A stretch of DNA of 64,000 nucleotides from Paenibacillus sp. FSL W8-0426 (GTDB lineage Bacteria > Bacillota > Bacilli > Paenibacillales > Paenibacillaceae), in contig NZ_CP150203.1 in NCBI RefSeq assembly GCF_037969725.1, forward strand, positions 6,253,501 to 6,317,500. The letters run 5' to 3'. The translations under genes were made by a program, and so were the position numbers. The notes beneath the pieces were generated by a model. It did not search any database. It worked only from the letters and a program-made list of their open reading frames with translations, and was not told the origin of the DNA. Positions 46,845-54,851 of the stretch are shown piece by piece. How positions within the stretch are numbered: position 1 is the stretch's first letter; every line of letters starts with the position of its first letter.

Positions 46845-48566
46845 TTATTGGGCGTCTACCCGTGCCATGACTTCGGCAGCGAGGCGATCGATGCGGCTCT
46901 CCGCATCTTCCAGACTCTCTCCACGAACGGCAAAATACACTTTGATCTTCGGTTCCGTACCCGAAGGACGCAGGCAGAACCAGGAGCCGTCTGCCAATAT
47001 GAATTTCAGGACATTTTCCTTCGGCAGGCCGTCCAAGCCAATGGAGTAGTCCAGCACGTCCTGTACGGCCACGCCTGCAACTTCTGTCGGCGGATTGCTG
47101 CGCCAGTCGCTCATTTTGCCTTGAATCTGTGCAACACCGTCCTTGCCTTTCAATGTGCGGGACTCCAGTCTTTCCAGGAATGTGCCGAACTGGCTGTAAA
47201 GGTCCTGCAGCACATCGTAGAGCGTTTTGCCTTGATTTTTGTAATAAGCGGCCGCTTCCGCGATCAGCATCGAAGCCAGGATGGCATCTTTGTCGCGCGC
47301 ATAATTGCCTGCAAGGTAGCCGTAGCTTTCTTCGTAACCGAACAGGAACGTATGACTGCCCGTTGCCGCGAATTGGTCCATCTTTTCGCCGATATATTTG
47401 AAGCCCGTCAGGGTGTTCATCACTTCGGCGCCGTAGTGCTTCGCAATTACCGCCCCCATCTCGCTGGTGACGATCGTTTTAATTACCGCCCCGTTGGCCG
47501 GCATTTTGCCGGTTTCCTGCAAACGGCTCAGCAAGTAGTGCACCATGATGGCACCCGACTGGTTGCCAGACAGCACGAAATATTTGCCGTTGTTGTCCTT
47601 GACGACCGCACCCATGCGGTCCGCATCCGGGTCCGTTCCGATCAGGATGTCCGCGCCGACGGATTCGCCCAGCTTCATCGCCAGCGTAAACGCTTCGCGC
47701 TCTTCCGGGTTAGGGGATTTCACGGTCGAAAACTCGGCATCCGGCTGCTCTTGCTCGGGAACGATGTACACCTGCTCGAAACCGATCTGCTCCAATACGC
47801 GGCGTACCGGGATGTTTCCGGTTCCGTGCAGCGGCGTGAAAACAATTTTGAAATCGCGGCCGATGCCGGATTGGATCAGTTCACGGCTCAGGCTAACGCT
47901 GGCCACCGTTTCCGCGAATGCGCGGTCTTCATCGTCTCCGAGCCATACGAGCAGTCCTTGCGCTTCGGCTTCTTCCTGCGTCAGCTTTTTCACGTCAGCC
48001 AGGGAAGGAACCTCCTGAATGTATTGGATCACTTGCTCCGCCTCATGCGGAACAAGCTGACCGCCTTCATGGTTGTACACTTTGTATCCGTTATATTCCG
48101 GCGGATTATGGCTCGCCGTGACCACGATGCCTCCGGTGGCTTGCAGATGCCGCACGCTGAATGACAGTTGAGGCGTAGGACGGAGCGACGTAAACAGCTT
48201 GGCCACGATGCCGTTGCCTGCAAGTACCAGTGCTGCGTCAAGCGCGAACTCCGGCGAGAAGTGACGGGAATCATGCGCAATGACAACGGAAGGCCGGCCT
48301 TCCTTGTCTCCGTGCTGCTCCAACAAATACCGCGCAAAGCCTTGTGTCGCACGCCCCACGGTATAACGGTTCATGCGGTTGCTTCCCGCACCGATCACGC
48401 CGCGCAATCCGCCGGTACCGAACTCCAGATTTCTGTAAAAGCGATCCTCGAGCTCCTTCGGTTGATCCTGCAAATCGCGGAGTTCCTGTTTCGTCGCTTC
48501 ATCGATCGAAGCATCCTCCAACCACTGCTGTAATGTCTGTGCTGCTGTCGAACTTAACTGTTCCAT
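46845..48566 (-). CDS. pgcA: Phospho-sugar mutase (phosphoglucomutase/phosphomannomutase)
   Basis: 573 residues. Motifs of the alpha-D-phosphohexomutase family in order: GTGGLRGVIGAGSNRMN, active-site loop TASHNPPEYNGYKVY with the phosphorylated Ser, metal loop GTDPDADRMG, sugar-binding GYEESYGYL, and phosphate-binding RPSGTEPKIKVY. It interconverts glucose-6-phosphate and glucose-1-phosphate, giving UDP-glucose for wall polymers and lipids. It closely resembles B. subtilis PgcA in length. The ATG is 13 bases after GGGAAGGGG. Confidence 0.92.
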   Translation of the reverse strand: MEQLSSTAAQTLQQWLEDASIDEATKQELRDLQDQPKELEDRFYRNLEFGTGGLRGVIGAGSNRMNRYTVGRATQGFARYLLEQHGDKEGRPSVVIAHDSRHFSPEFALDAALVLAGNGIVAKLFTSLRPTPQLSFSVRHLQATGGIVVTASHNPPEYNGYKVYNHEGGQLVPHEAEQVIQYIQEVPSLADVKKLTQEEAEAQGLLVWLGDDEDRAFAETVASVSLSRELIQSGIGRDFKIVFTPLHGTGNIPVRRVLEQIGFEQVYIVPEQEQPDAEFSTVKSPNPEEREAFTLAMKLGESVGADILIGTDPDADRMGAVVKDNNGKYFVLSGNQSGAIMVHYLLSRLQETGKMPANGAVIKTIVTSEMGAVIAKHYGAEVMNTLTGFKYIGEKMDQFAATGSHTFLFGYEESYGYLAGNYARDKDAILASMLIAEAAAYYKNQGKTLYDVLQDLYSQFGTFLERLESRTLKGKDGVAQIQGKMSDWRSNPPTEVAGVAVQDVLDYSIGLDGLPKENVLKFILADGSWFCLRPSGTEPKIKVYFAVRGESLEDAESRIDRLAAEVMARVDAQ

Positions 48567-48662
48567 TGCTGCAAACCCCTTCCCACGATATCAATTCATT
48601 GATAATGACTTGCTAAAGCGACGCAGAGTAATGTACTCCGTCCGTATGCGCTGCTTATGAAA

Positions 48663-49094
48663 TCAGCTTGGGTCAGACAAGGCAAACATGATTTCGCCTT
48701 CGGCGACAACCTTGTCTCCGACTCTTGCCGTAGCTTGGCCTTTTCCGATGGAGCCTTTGAGACGCGTAATTTCGACTTCCAGCATCAACGTATCGCCAGG
48801 TACGACCTGACCACGGAAACGGAAGTTATCGAGTCCTGCCAAAAATCCGATTTTCCCCTTGTTGCTCTCCACGTTAAGAATGGCCGCGGCGCCAACCTGC
48901 GCCAATGCTTCGGTGATCAATACGCCTGGCATGACCGGGTATTCCGGAAAATGGCCGATGAAGAACGGTTCGTTGATGGTTACGTTTTTCAATCCGACGG
49001 CGCGTTTGCCGTCCTCCATTTCCACGATCTTGTCCACCAACAGGAATGGGGGACGGTGTGGAATGATGGCTTGAATCTGTTTGCTATCGAGCAC
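48663..49094 (-). CDS. fabZ: (3R)-hydroxymyristoyl-[ACP] dehydratase FabZ
   Basis: 143 residues. FabZ dehydrates beta-hydroxyacyl-ACP in fatty acid elongation. The catalytic His lies in [11 protein letters not shown] and the catalytic Glu in [18 protein letters not shown] is the usual N-terminal motif. The start is GTG at 49094, preceded by GGGAGGAGAAAATACC. A palindromic intergenic repeat lies about 80-200 bases upstream. A separate promoter could not be identified. Confidence 0.97.
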   Translation of the reverse strand: MLDSKQIQAIIPHRPPFLLVDKIVEMEDGKRAVGLKNVTINEPFFIGHFPEYPVMPGVLITEALAQVGAAAILNVESNKGKIGFLAGLDNFRFRGQVVPGDTLMLEVEITRLKGSIGKGQATARVGDKVVAEGEIMFALSDPS

Positions 49095-49170
49095 GGTATT
49101 TTCTCCTCCCGGGGCTATTGATAGGATGCTTTTCCGTTATGGCTGACATTTTAACGCCAACGACTCAGCC

Positions 49171-49295
49171 GTTCCGGTTACGGATCGTTCTTCCGATCGC
49201 TGTTGTCTCCGAATTTTCCGAATGGTTTGAAAGGAGGTTGAAATTCGGAGCCAAAGGCGAACGCTTCGCTTCTCCAGAATCGATTCCGTCCCCTC
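49171..49295 (+). repeat. Palindromic intergenic repeat, copy 2
   Basis: Left arm GTTCTTCCGATCGCTGTTGT then CTCCGAATTTT; right arm AAATTCGGAGCCAAAGGCG then AACGCTTCGCTTCTCCAGA. The arms are inverted repeats (TCCGAATTT/AAATTCGGA) and the GGCGAnCGCTTCGCTTCTCC word is shared with the copies near 54.4 kb. Confidence 0.75.
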
Positions 49296-49531
49296 CACTA
49301 GGTCGTCAAAAAGAATCATCCCTAAAACAAAGCACCTATCAAGTTCATTTTTTATTTTTCTTTTGCATAAAAAACTCATTTGGCGTCCACACTAGTATTA
49401 CCCTTCATGACTGCAGTAGTGAAGGTTAAGATAAGGGGTCTCTCTTCGCGACGACAATCGTCTTTCGCAGGGGAGGCCTCTTTTGACGTCAAAACGTCAA
49501 ACGTCACCCACCATTATACTGTTTTCAACGC

Positions 49532-49565
49532 CAAAAAGAAAACTCCTGCCTGCGCAGGAGTTTTC
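49532..49565 (-). terminator. Terminator after epuA
   Basis: On the minus strand AAAACTCCTGC-GCAG-GCAGGAGTTTT followed by CTTTTTGG, 17 bases after the stop codon. Confidence 0.92.
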
Positions 49566-49581
49566 GATCCATTTCACCGCT

Positions 49582-49806
49582 TTATGGGGCGAACACCAAA
49601 TCATATACATGCTTCCAGGTATCCAGCTCGAACACGGAGCCGAAATCCTGTTTGCCCAGTACCACATAGCCGGCCACCATGCCGCCGCCGAGGGCCAGAA
49701 CAAGCAGGAATGGAACCAGAAACCATCTCAGGACCCGCCATCCGCTTTTCTTTTTCTTAACCTTCGTCTTATCCGGCTTCTCATTCTGCCGCTGTGTATC
49801 TGTCAT
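49582..49806 (-). CDS. EpuA-like small membrane protein (annotated in relatives as RNA polymerase subunit beta)
   Basis: 74 residues: a basic N terminus (KPDKTKVKKKKSGWRVLRW), one membrane segment (FLVPFLLVLALGGGMVAGYV) and an outer tail ending DTWKHVYDLVFAP. This matches the EpuA family (PF11772), misleadingly labelled 'DNA-directed RNA polymerase subunit beta' in many genomes. The ATG at 49806 follows TAGGTGAATGCA; a GTG three codons earlier abuts the flhP stop. It is the last gene of the flhO-flhP unit. Confidence 0.82.
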   Translation of the reverse strand: MTDTQRQNEKPDKTKVKKKKSGWRVLRWFLVPFLLVLALGGGMVAGYVVLGKQDFGSVFELDTWKHVYDLVFAP

Positions 49807-49815
49807 TGCATTCAC

Positions 49816-50655
49816 CTAGGCTCTCAAATTGTTGGCAAGGCCCGCCATGGAATCACTGGATGTCAATGCTCGAGCTGCCAACTGATATGTTCGTTGCCCT
49901 TGCAGTAACAAAGCCATCTCCTGCGTCAGATCGACGTTGGATTGCTCCAGATAGCCTGGACGAATGTTTGCCGTTGAAGGACGCGTTGCCGCATTCGCTC
50001 CAAAGACGTCATCTTCGGTCAGCCCGGCGCCCAACCCGAACAAATTGTCCGAGTACTGTACCAGTCCTTCAGGACGTTCAATGTCAACGACTTGCAGCTG
50101 CGCCGCAATGGTTGCGTTGGCTGCATTGCCTCGACGAACCAGCAGATTCCCGTTTTCGTCGAAAGCGACTTTGCTGTTGTTCGGAGCTGTGATCCGTTCA
50201 CCGTTGCGTCCCAGCACAAAATATCCTTCGCCGTTCACGAGCACCATCCGGTCCGGATCGTTCGGATTCGCCTTAGGTCTCGTGTCTTCCACGAAATGGA
50301 ATGCGCCTTGACGCGTCCACATTTTTTGCCCGTCTACCTCAACGGCAAACATCGCGTTTCCTTCAATGGCCAAATCTGTAGGATTTCCCGTTTGGTTGAG
50401 CGATCCTTGGCCCATGTCCTTGGTCAAGTTTGCCAAACGTACGCCAAAACCAAGATTGTAGCCCATCGGGGATGAGCGTCCATCCAGCTTGTACTTGTCC
50501 GGTTGTTGCTGCACTCGGGTAAGAACGTCCTCAAACGCAGCTTGTTTGCTTTTATAGCCTGCCGTATTTACGTTGGCAATATTATCGGCAATAACATCCA
50601 GCCGCTGCTGAATGCCTGTCATGGAAACCATGGCGCTAATCATGGAATTGTTCAT
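49816..50655 (-). CDS. flhP: Flagellar basal-body rod/hook protein FlhP
   Basis: 279 residues. FlgG/FlgF-like: N-terminal SMISAMVSMTGIQQRLDVIA and ADNIANVNTAGYKSK, internal DGQKMWTRQGAF and C-terminal VDLTQEMALLLQGQRTYQLA. FlhP with FlhO forms the distal rod in B. subtilis. The ATG at 50655 was chosen because it begins the family's conserved part and follows AGGGAGG at a somewhat long distance; an upstream start adds 20 unconserved residues. Confidence 0.92.
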   Translation of the reverse strand: MNNSMISAMVSMTGIQQRLDVIADNIANVNTAGYKSKQAAFEDVLTRVQQQPDKYKLDGRSSPMGYNLGFGVRLANLTKDMGQGSLNQTGNPTDLAIEGNAMFAVEVDGQKMWTRQGAFHFVEDTRPKANPNDPDRMVLVNGEGYFVLGRNGERITAPNNSKVAFDENGNLLVRRGNAANATIAAQLQVVDIERPEGLVQYSDNLFGLGAGLTEDDVFGANAATRPSTANIRPGYLEQSNVDLTQEMALLLQGQRTYQLAARALTSSDSMAGLANNLRA

Positions 50656-50741
50656 CCGCGGGTTAACCTCCCTGCTCTGCTCGCCAAGCACATTCCGCTC
50701 TCGGCGCTGCAGCAATAATCATATGGTAGATGACGGCGTCG

Positions 50742-51626
50742 TTATACGCGCCCTACTTCGTTCACGGCCTTGTCCAAACTGCGATCATAAAATTGCACCA
50801 TCTTCTGGTTCGCTTCGTATGCGCGATAAGCGGCGTTCATGTCAACGGTGGCACGCGAGGCATCCACGTTGGAGCCTTCCAAATATCCTTGACGGATCTG
50901 CACGTTGTCTCCGGCGGCCATCATTCTAACCGTAGCTCCCCCTTGACCGTTCAGGCTAAAGTTGCCGTCACCTTCACGCACCAGCTGGTTCGGTTGGTCA
51001 ACCACGCTGATTCCCAAAGTGACTCCCGTCGGATCACCTGTATTGACATCGACCAAGCGTCCTTGCCCATCCACTTTAAATTGCTCGACCGAGCCTGTCA
51101 ATACAACCGGCTGACCATTATTGTCCAGCACTTCTGCTCCCGTGGAGCTCAGCAGCGATCCATCCCCTGTAATCTGGAAATGCCCGTCGCGCGTATATCT
51201 CGTATTTCCGTTCTGGTCTCTAACCGTAAAATAAGCCTGCGGCTGATAAAGGACCGTTCCGTCCTCACGCACGAATTTGCCGGATTCATTAAAGGCAACC
51301 GGTTGTCCTGTCTGCGGATCGTTAAGGGTCAGGTCGGAGGAAATGGCGAAATCGTTCTTCTGCCCGCTTTCCATCAGGGTTCCCTGCACGTTCATGGACA
51401 AGCTTTCTTCCGCAAATACCCCCGTGTTCAGCCGGCCAAGGCGCTTCGTCGGCACATTGGCATCTCCGCCCACCAGGCCGATCAGCATTTCCGGAAAAGA
51501 ACGGCTTACGCTGTTGACCTGTTTATATCCTGTTGTGTTCATGTTCACGATGTTCTGGGTGGCGGTGTCATGGCGGCGCTGCTGCGTAATCATGCCGGCA
51601 GCGGCGGTATACAGCCCTCTTAACAT
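50742..51626 (-). CDS. flhO: Flagellar basal-body rod/hook protein FlhO
   Basis: 294 residues. MLRGLYTAAAGMITQQRRHD and QNIVNMNTTGYKQVN are the rod/hook N-terminal motif; RYTRDGHFQITGDGSLLS and the C-terminal ATVDMNAAYRAYEANQKMVQ complete the FlgG-like fold. It is the first gene of flhO-flhP-epuA and has a SigD-type promoter inside the end of mbl, as in B. subtilis where these genes follow mbl. AAAGGGGATTACTCC precedes the ATG. Confidence 0.93.
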   Translation of the reverse strand: MLRGLYTAAAGMITQQRRHDTATQNIVNMNTTGYKQVNSVSRSFPEMLIGLVGGDANVPTKRLGRLNTGVFAEESLSMNVQGTLMESGQKNDFAISSDLTLNDPQTGQPVAFNESGKFVREDGTVLYQPQAYFTVRDQNGNTRYTRDGHFQITGDGSLLSSTGAEVLDNNGQPVVLTGSVEQFKVDGQGRLVDVNTGDPTGVTLGISVVDQPNQLVREGDGNFSLNGQGGATVRMMAAGDNVQIRQGYLEGSNVDASRATVDMNAAYRAYEANQKMVQFYDRSLDKAVNEVGRV

Positions 51627-51719
51627 GGAGTAATCCCCTTTCTATCCTATGCTTGTCCTACGTAAAAGGAAGAAAATATGCCCGTTCCATTCTTCCTTCC
51701 GGACAACTCTTTGATGTTT

Positions 51720-51746
51720 ATATCGGCAGATCAGAACTTTTTCTTA
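51720..51746 (-). promoter_or_regulatory. SigD promoter for flhO-flhP
   Basis: TAAG at 51743-51746 and a perfect GCCGATAT at 51720-51727 on the minus strand, 15 bases apart. The -35 lies within the last codons of mbl. Confidence 0.82.
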
Positions 51747-52729
51747 ACGACTTGATCCAAATTGTTCAGCATGATTCCCGTTCCCTTGACGACGCAATGC
51801 ATCGGGTCCTCTGCTACCCATACCGGTACGTGAAGCTCGTTGGTTAACAGTTCGTCCAATCCATTGAGCAGCGCTCCTCCGCCCGTCAACACAACGCCCC
51901 GGTCGATAATGTCCGCCGACAATTCCGGCGGTGTCCGCTCCAATACCGATTTGGCAGCCGCGATGATCGACTGCACCGAATCCCAGAGCGCTTCCTGTAC
52001 CTCACTCCCCGAGATGGTGACTGTAACCGGTAAACCCGATACCATGTCACGCCCGCGAATATCCATTTCTTTTTTCACTCCGTCCGGATGGACGGAACCG
52101 ATGGCGATTTTGATATCTTCCGCCGTACGCTCGCCGATCATGAGTTTGTATTTGGCCTTAATGAATTTAATAATAGCTTCGTCAAACTTGTCCCCTGCTA
52201 CTTTAATGGAAGAGGCGGTGACAATATCGCCCATGGAAAGCACGGCAATATCCGTCGTTCCGCCGCCGATGTCCACAACCATATTACCGCTCGGCTGAAA
52301 AATGTCCATGCCTGCGCCGATCGCCGCCGCCTTTGGCTCTTCTTCCAAAAATACTTCTTTGGCACCGCTGCGTTCGGCCGCCTCACGGATCGCTTTCTGT
52401 TCCACGGAGGTAATGTTCGTCGGCGCGCAGATCAAAATACGCGGACGGCTGTACCAGTTGCGCGCCCCCACACGATTGATGAAATGCCGCAGCATGGCTT
52501 CCGTGATTTCGAAGTCCGCGATAACGCCGTCGCGCAGCGGTCTGATGGCAACAATGTTGCCGGGCGTGCGTCCCACCATGCGACGCGCTTCTTCTCCCAC
52601 CGCAAGGACACGTTTCGTATCGCTTTCAATGGTCACGACAGAAGGTTCGTCGAGAACGACCCCGCTTCCTTTCACGTGAATGAGCACGTTCGCCGTGCCA
52701 AGATCAATACCGATATCCTTGCTTAACAT
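51731..52729 (-). CDS. mbl: MreB-like cell-shape protein Mbl
   Basis: 332 residues, an actin-like ATPase. Motifs: DIGIDLGTANVLIHVKGSGV, VDIGGGTTDIAVLSMGDIV, GVVLTGGGALLNGLDELL. Mbl filaments guide lateral wall synthesis in rods. The spoIIID-mbl-flhO-flhP order is as in B. subtilis, which distinguishes it from MreB. The ATG is preceded by GGGGGCTCTTTT. It lies 220 bases downstream of spoIIID. Confidence 0.95.
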   Translation of the reverse strand: MLSKDIGIDLGTANVLIHVKGSGVVLDEPSVVTIESDTKRVLAVGEEARRMVGRTPGNIVAIRPLRDGVIADFEITEAMLRHFINRVGARNWYSRPRILICAPTNITSVEQKAIREAAERSGAKEVFLEEEPKAAAIGAGMDIFQPSGNMVVDIGGGTTDIAVLSMGDIVTASSIKVAGDKFDEAIIKFIKAKYKLMIGERTAEDIKIAIGSVHPDGVKKEMDIRGRDMVSGLPVTVTISGSEVQEALWDSVQSIIAAAKSVLERTPPELSADIIDRGVVLTGGGALLNGLDELLTNELHVPVWVAEDPMHCVVKGTGIMLNNLDQVVKKKF

Positions 52730-52949
52730 AAAAGAGCCCCCAAAGTGATATTATTTTGGTCAGCGTATCCTGTGAAAAAGAGTCCCTTATCACGTCACCG
52801 CTCGTTCGACAAAGTGCAGCATTTATATGTAAAAATCGGGCTGATAAGATGTCATAATTCGATCCTGTACCAGCTTTTAACATATCATACTTCAGGGGAG
52901 GGATTCAATCCGTTTGTGAGCTTTTTGGCCTATGTCTTTTCCCGCTCCT

Positions 52950-53237
52950 TCATGATTTGGCAGAAGCCAATACTTCGCGTTTTTTTCCGCTTGTTTTTTT
53001 GTATTTGATTTTGGTTGCTTCCCCGCCCCGCAAATGGCGGATCGACTTGTGGTACTCCAGAATATGCTTCACCTGGTCAGCAAGATCCGGGTTGATTTCA
53101 GGCAGACGCTCCGTCAGATCCTTATGCACCGTGCTTTTGGATACGCCGAATTCTTTAGCAATGGTTCGGACCGTATTTCTCGTCTCAACAATGCAGCGAC
53201 CGATTTTAATGGTCCGTTCCTTGATGTAATCGTGCAC
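52950..53237 (-). CDS. spoIIID: Sporulation transcription factor SpoIIID
   Basis: 95 residues. SpoIIID is a small DNA-binding regulator that acts in the mother cell between SigE and SigK. The helix-turn-helix AKEFGVSKSTVHKDLTERL and the basic C terminus (KIKYKKTSGKKREVL) are characteristic. The GTG start follows GGAGGCGGGAGC. A good SigE promoter lies just upstream, consistent with the family's known regulation. Confidence 0.96.
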   Translation of the reverse strand: MHDYIKERTIKIGRCIVETRNTVRTIAKEFGVSKSTVHKDLTERLPEINPDLADQVKHILEYHKSIRHLRGGEATKIKYKKTSGKKREVLASAKS

Positions 53238-53272
53238 GCTCCCGCCTCCCTACTGTGTGGATAGTTTGGTAC

Positions 53273-53300
53273 ATTATATGAGGGGCAGGTCTAGATATTC
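53273..53300 (-). promoter_or_regulatory. SigE promoter for spoIIID
   Basis: On the minus strand GAATATC (53294-53300) and CATATAAT (53273-53280), 13 bases apart; matches SigE consensus (KMATATT-N13/15-CATACAHT) at nearly all positions. Confidence 0.72.
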
Positions 53301-53351
53301 TCGGTTTGGAGCGTGACATGCTTCAAAGGTCCCATTATTTTAACAAAAGCA

Positions 53352-53383
53352 CAGAAAAGAGCAGAGGGACAAACCCTCTGCTC
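53352..53383 (-). terminator. Terminator after spoIIQ
   Basis: On the minus strand AGCAGAGGG-TTTGT-CCCTCTGCT followed by CTTTTCTG, 28 bases after the spoIIQ stop codon. Confidence 0.88.
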
Positions 53384-53410
53384 CTTCATGCGGATCAGGC
53401 ATAAACCATT

Positions 53411-54145
53411 TTACTTTTCCGGAAGGTATCCTTGCGGATTAACCGGCTGTCCGTCTTCGTACACTTCGAAGTGAAGGTGATTACCCAACGTTTTGCCGAG
53501 TTCGCTCACGCCGGCGGAAGCAATGGTGTCTCCCAATTTCACTTCATCGTTTTGTTTCACTTTGACGTCGGCCAAGCTTTGGTAAACCGTTTTGAGATTT
53601 CCATCGTGCGTAATTTCCACGACTTGACCCGTCAACGGGTTTTGTTCAACTCGGGTAACTTTGCCGCCGAGCGCTGCTTTGACTTCGAAGGTTTCATTAT
53701 CCCCACGAGCCAGATCCACGCCTGTATTCGGAATGAATGTGTCGTTGTACTGAACCATCGCCGCCTCATGCTCTTCGGCAGATCCTTCATTGTCATAGAA
53801 TGGTCTCACGACCGAGATTTCCGAAGGGTTGCTTACAGGCCATGCAAAATTCTCCGACTTCGCGACCACTTCCACACTTTCCTGACCCTCTTCCGCTGCT
53901 GTTTCTCCCGTAGCTACGGAGCCGTTTTCTACTACACCCGTGGGTTTGGATTCAAGCGTCTTTTGGCTTGTTCCCTGATAGACCCAAACTAAGGTTAGTA
54001 TAATACCTGCTGCCGCGATGTAAGCTGCCGGGAACACCCAGCGTTTGGACATTGCTCTTTTCCATGAAGAAGGCTGGCTTGCCGGTACTCCTTGAGTTGT
54101 TTTAGGAGTCTCTTCCTGGATGGTTTTTTTGTTTTGTTCATTCAT
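53411..54145 (-). CDS. spoIIQ: SpoIIQ, M23-family forespore engulfment protein
   Basis: 244 residues: cytoplasmic tail, one membrane segment (FPAAYIAAAGIILTLVWVYQ), and an outer LytM/M23 domain. SpoIIQ, made in the forespore, pairs with SpoIIIAH across the engulfing membranes. The C terminal HLHFEVYEDGQPVNP retains the HxH zinc ligands, but the first ligand position reads NTGVDLA instead of HxxxD. The loss of this His is also seen in B. subtilis SpoIIQ, which lacks peptidase activity. The ATG follows GAGGTGATCAAG. A clear SigF promoter is upstream. Confidence 0.92.
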   Translation of the reverse strand: MNEQNKKTIQEETPKTTQGVPASQPSSWKRAMSKRWVFPAAYIAAAGIILTLVWVYQGTSQKTLESKPTGVVENGSVATGETAAEEGQESVEVVAKSENFAWPVSNPSEISVVRPFYDNEGSAEEHEAAMVQYNDTFIPNTGVDLARGDNETFEVKAALGGKVTRVEQNPLTGQVVEITHDGNLKTVYQSLADVKVKQNDEVKLGDTIASAGVSELGKTLGNHLHFEVYEDGQPVNPQGYLPEK

Positions 54146-54163
54146 CTTGATCACCTCAGTAAC

Positions 54164-54192
54164 AAGTGTTACCGGGTGCAACTCTTTTATAC
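54164..54192 (-). promoter_or_regulatory. SigF promoter for spoIIQ
   Basis: On the minus strand GTATA (54188-54192) and GGTAACACTT (54164-54173) 14 bases apart, matching the SigF consensus GYATA-N14/15-GGNNANAHTR except at the last base. SpoIIQ is SigF-dependent in B. subtilis. Confidence 0.78.
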
Positions 54193-54213
54193 ACGGGCGA
54201 CTCTAATTATTTT

Positions 54214-54636
54214 CACAAAGCTTTCAGAGAGTGCTATACATGCCTAATTTGCCGGATTACACTGTGCCACTACGCTGTCAGAACAATCTTCCGATTGCTG
54301 TTATCCCTGGATTTCTATTATTCCTTTATATAAACCATCCTAATCAATCACACAAGGCCACTACGAGTGCAGTACCATCTTCCGATCGCTGTTATCCCCG
54401 GATTTTTTTGATTCCCCTTCTCTAAGGGGGAAAATCCGGGGATAAAGGCGACCGCTTCGCTTCTCCAGATTGGTTCTGCCTCTCCGTTAACGTGTGTTAT
54501 CTTTTTTGCGGTTTATATAGATGGTTGAAATCCAGGGATAAAGGCGAGCGCTTCGCTTCTTCAGATTTATTCTGCCTGCTCCGTTCTCGTGTAATCTCAA
54601 TCCGATAGAGTATAGCCAAGTCTTGAAAGCTTTGTG
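54214..54636 (+). repeat. Nested palindromic repeat, outer copy 3
   Basis: Ends CACAAAGCTTTC and GAAAGCTTTGTG are exact inverted repeats. Inside them GGATTACAC pairs with GTGTAATC, TTATCCCTGGATTTC pairs with GAAATCCAGGGATAA, and TATATAAACC pairs with GGTTTATATA. The right arm contains GGCGAGCGCTTCGCTTCTTC. A second copy fills the loop. Confidence 0.85.
54349..54496 (+). repeat. Nested palindromic repeat, inner copy 4
   Basis: Ends CACAC and GTGTG; TTATCCCCGGATTTT pairs with AAAATCCGGGGATAA around a loop with CCCCTT/AAGGGGG; the right arm reads GGCGACCGCTTCGCTTCTCC followed by AGATTGGTTCTGCC. The left arm (CCATCTTCCGATCGCTGTTA) matches the left arm of the outer copy, so it is the same element inserted in its loop. 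Confidence 0.85.
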
Positions 54637-54705
54637 ATTGGGCTGGGTATGGTAGGTGGCTTGGTTCTAGCTTACCTCGCCATTAAAGGCCTAGTTGATC
54701 TATAA
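54634..54705 (+). CDS. Possible 23-residue hydrophobic peptide
   Basis: GTG at the very edge of the outer palindrome opens a frame coding VIGLGMVGGLVLAYLAIKGL then VDL and a TAA stop. It has the look of one membrane helix, such as a small toxin or a fragment of a membrane protein. No ribosome site is convincing and no family is known. Confidence 0.22.
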   Translation: MIGLGMVGGLVLAYLAIKGLVDL

Positions 54706-54851
54706 GGCTGAAATACAGCTCACGTCACCTGCCGGGCATGCAGCCTATCCCATTAATGAGAATCTGGTATGTTTAAAGATCAGATAGAGATTGGGGGCTT
54801 ATCAGGAAACGAGTTCTTTTTTGTGGAGATCCTCATCCGATCTCTCTGGGG

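Larger units (their letters stand above)
49095..49581. other. Intergenic region fabZ to epuA
   Basis: About 490 bases: a palindromic repeat copy (49171-49295), an imperfect 24-bp inverted repeat (49402-49425, CCTTCA...TGAAGG), a run of ACGTCAAA direct repeats containing the palindrome TTTTGACGTCAAAA (about 49480-49500), and the epuA terminator. None of the open frames looks coding. Confidence 0.6.
54146..54851. other. Intergenic region spoIIQ to spoIID
   Basis: About 700 bases: spoIIQ SigF promoter, the nested palindromic repeats (54214-54636), a short plus-strand frame (54634-54705) and about 145 bases with nothing recognised before the spoIID stop codon. Confidence 0.7.

Noticed and set aside
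46410..48164. A 584-codon plus-strand frame opposite the phosphohexomutase
   Set aside because: Antisense shadow of pgcA; the protein on the minus strand has all family motifs.
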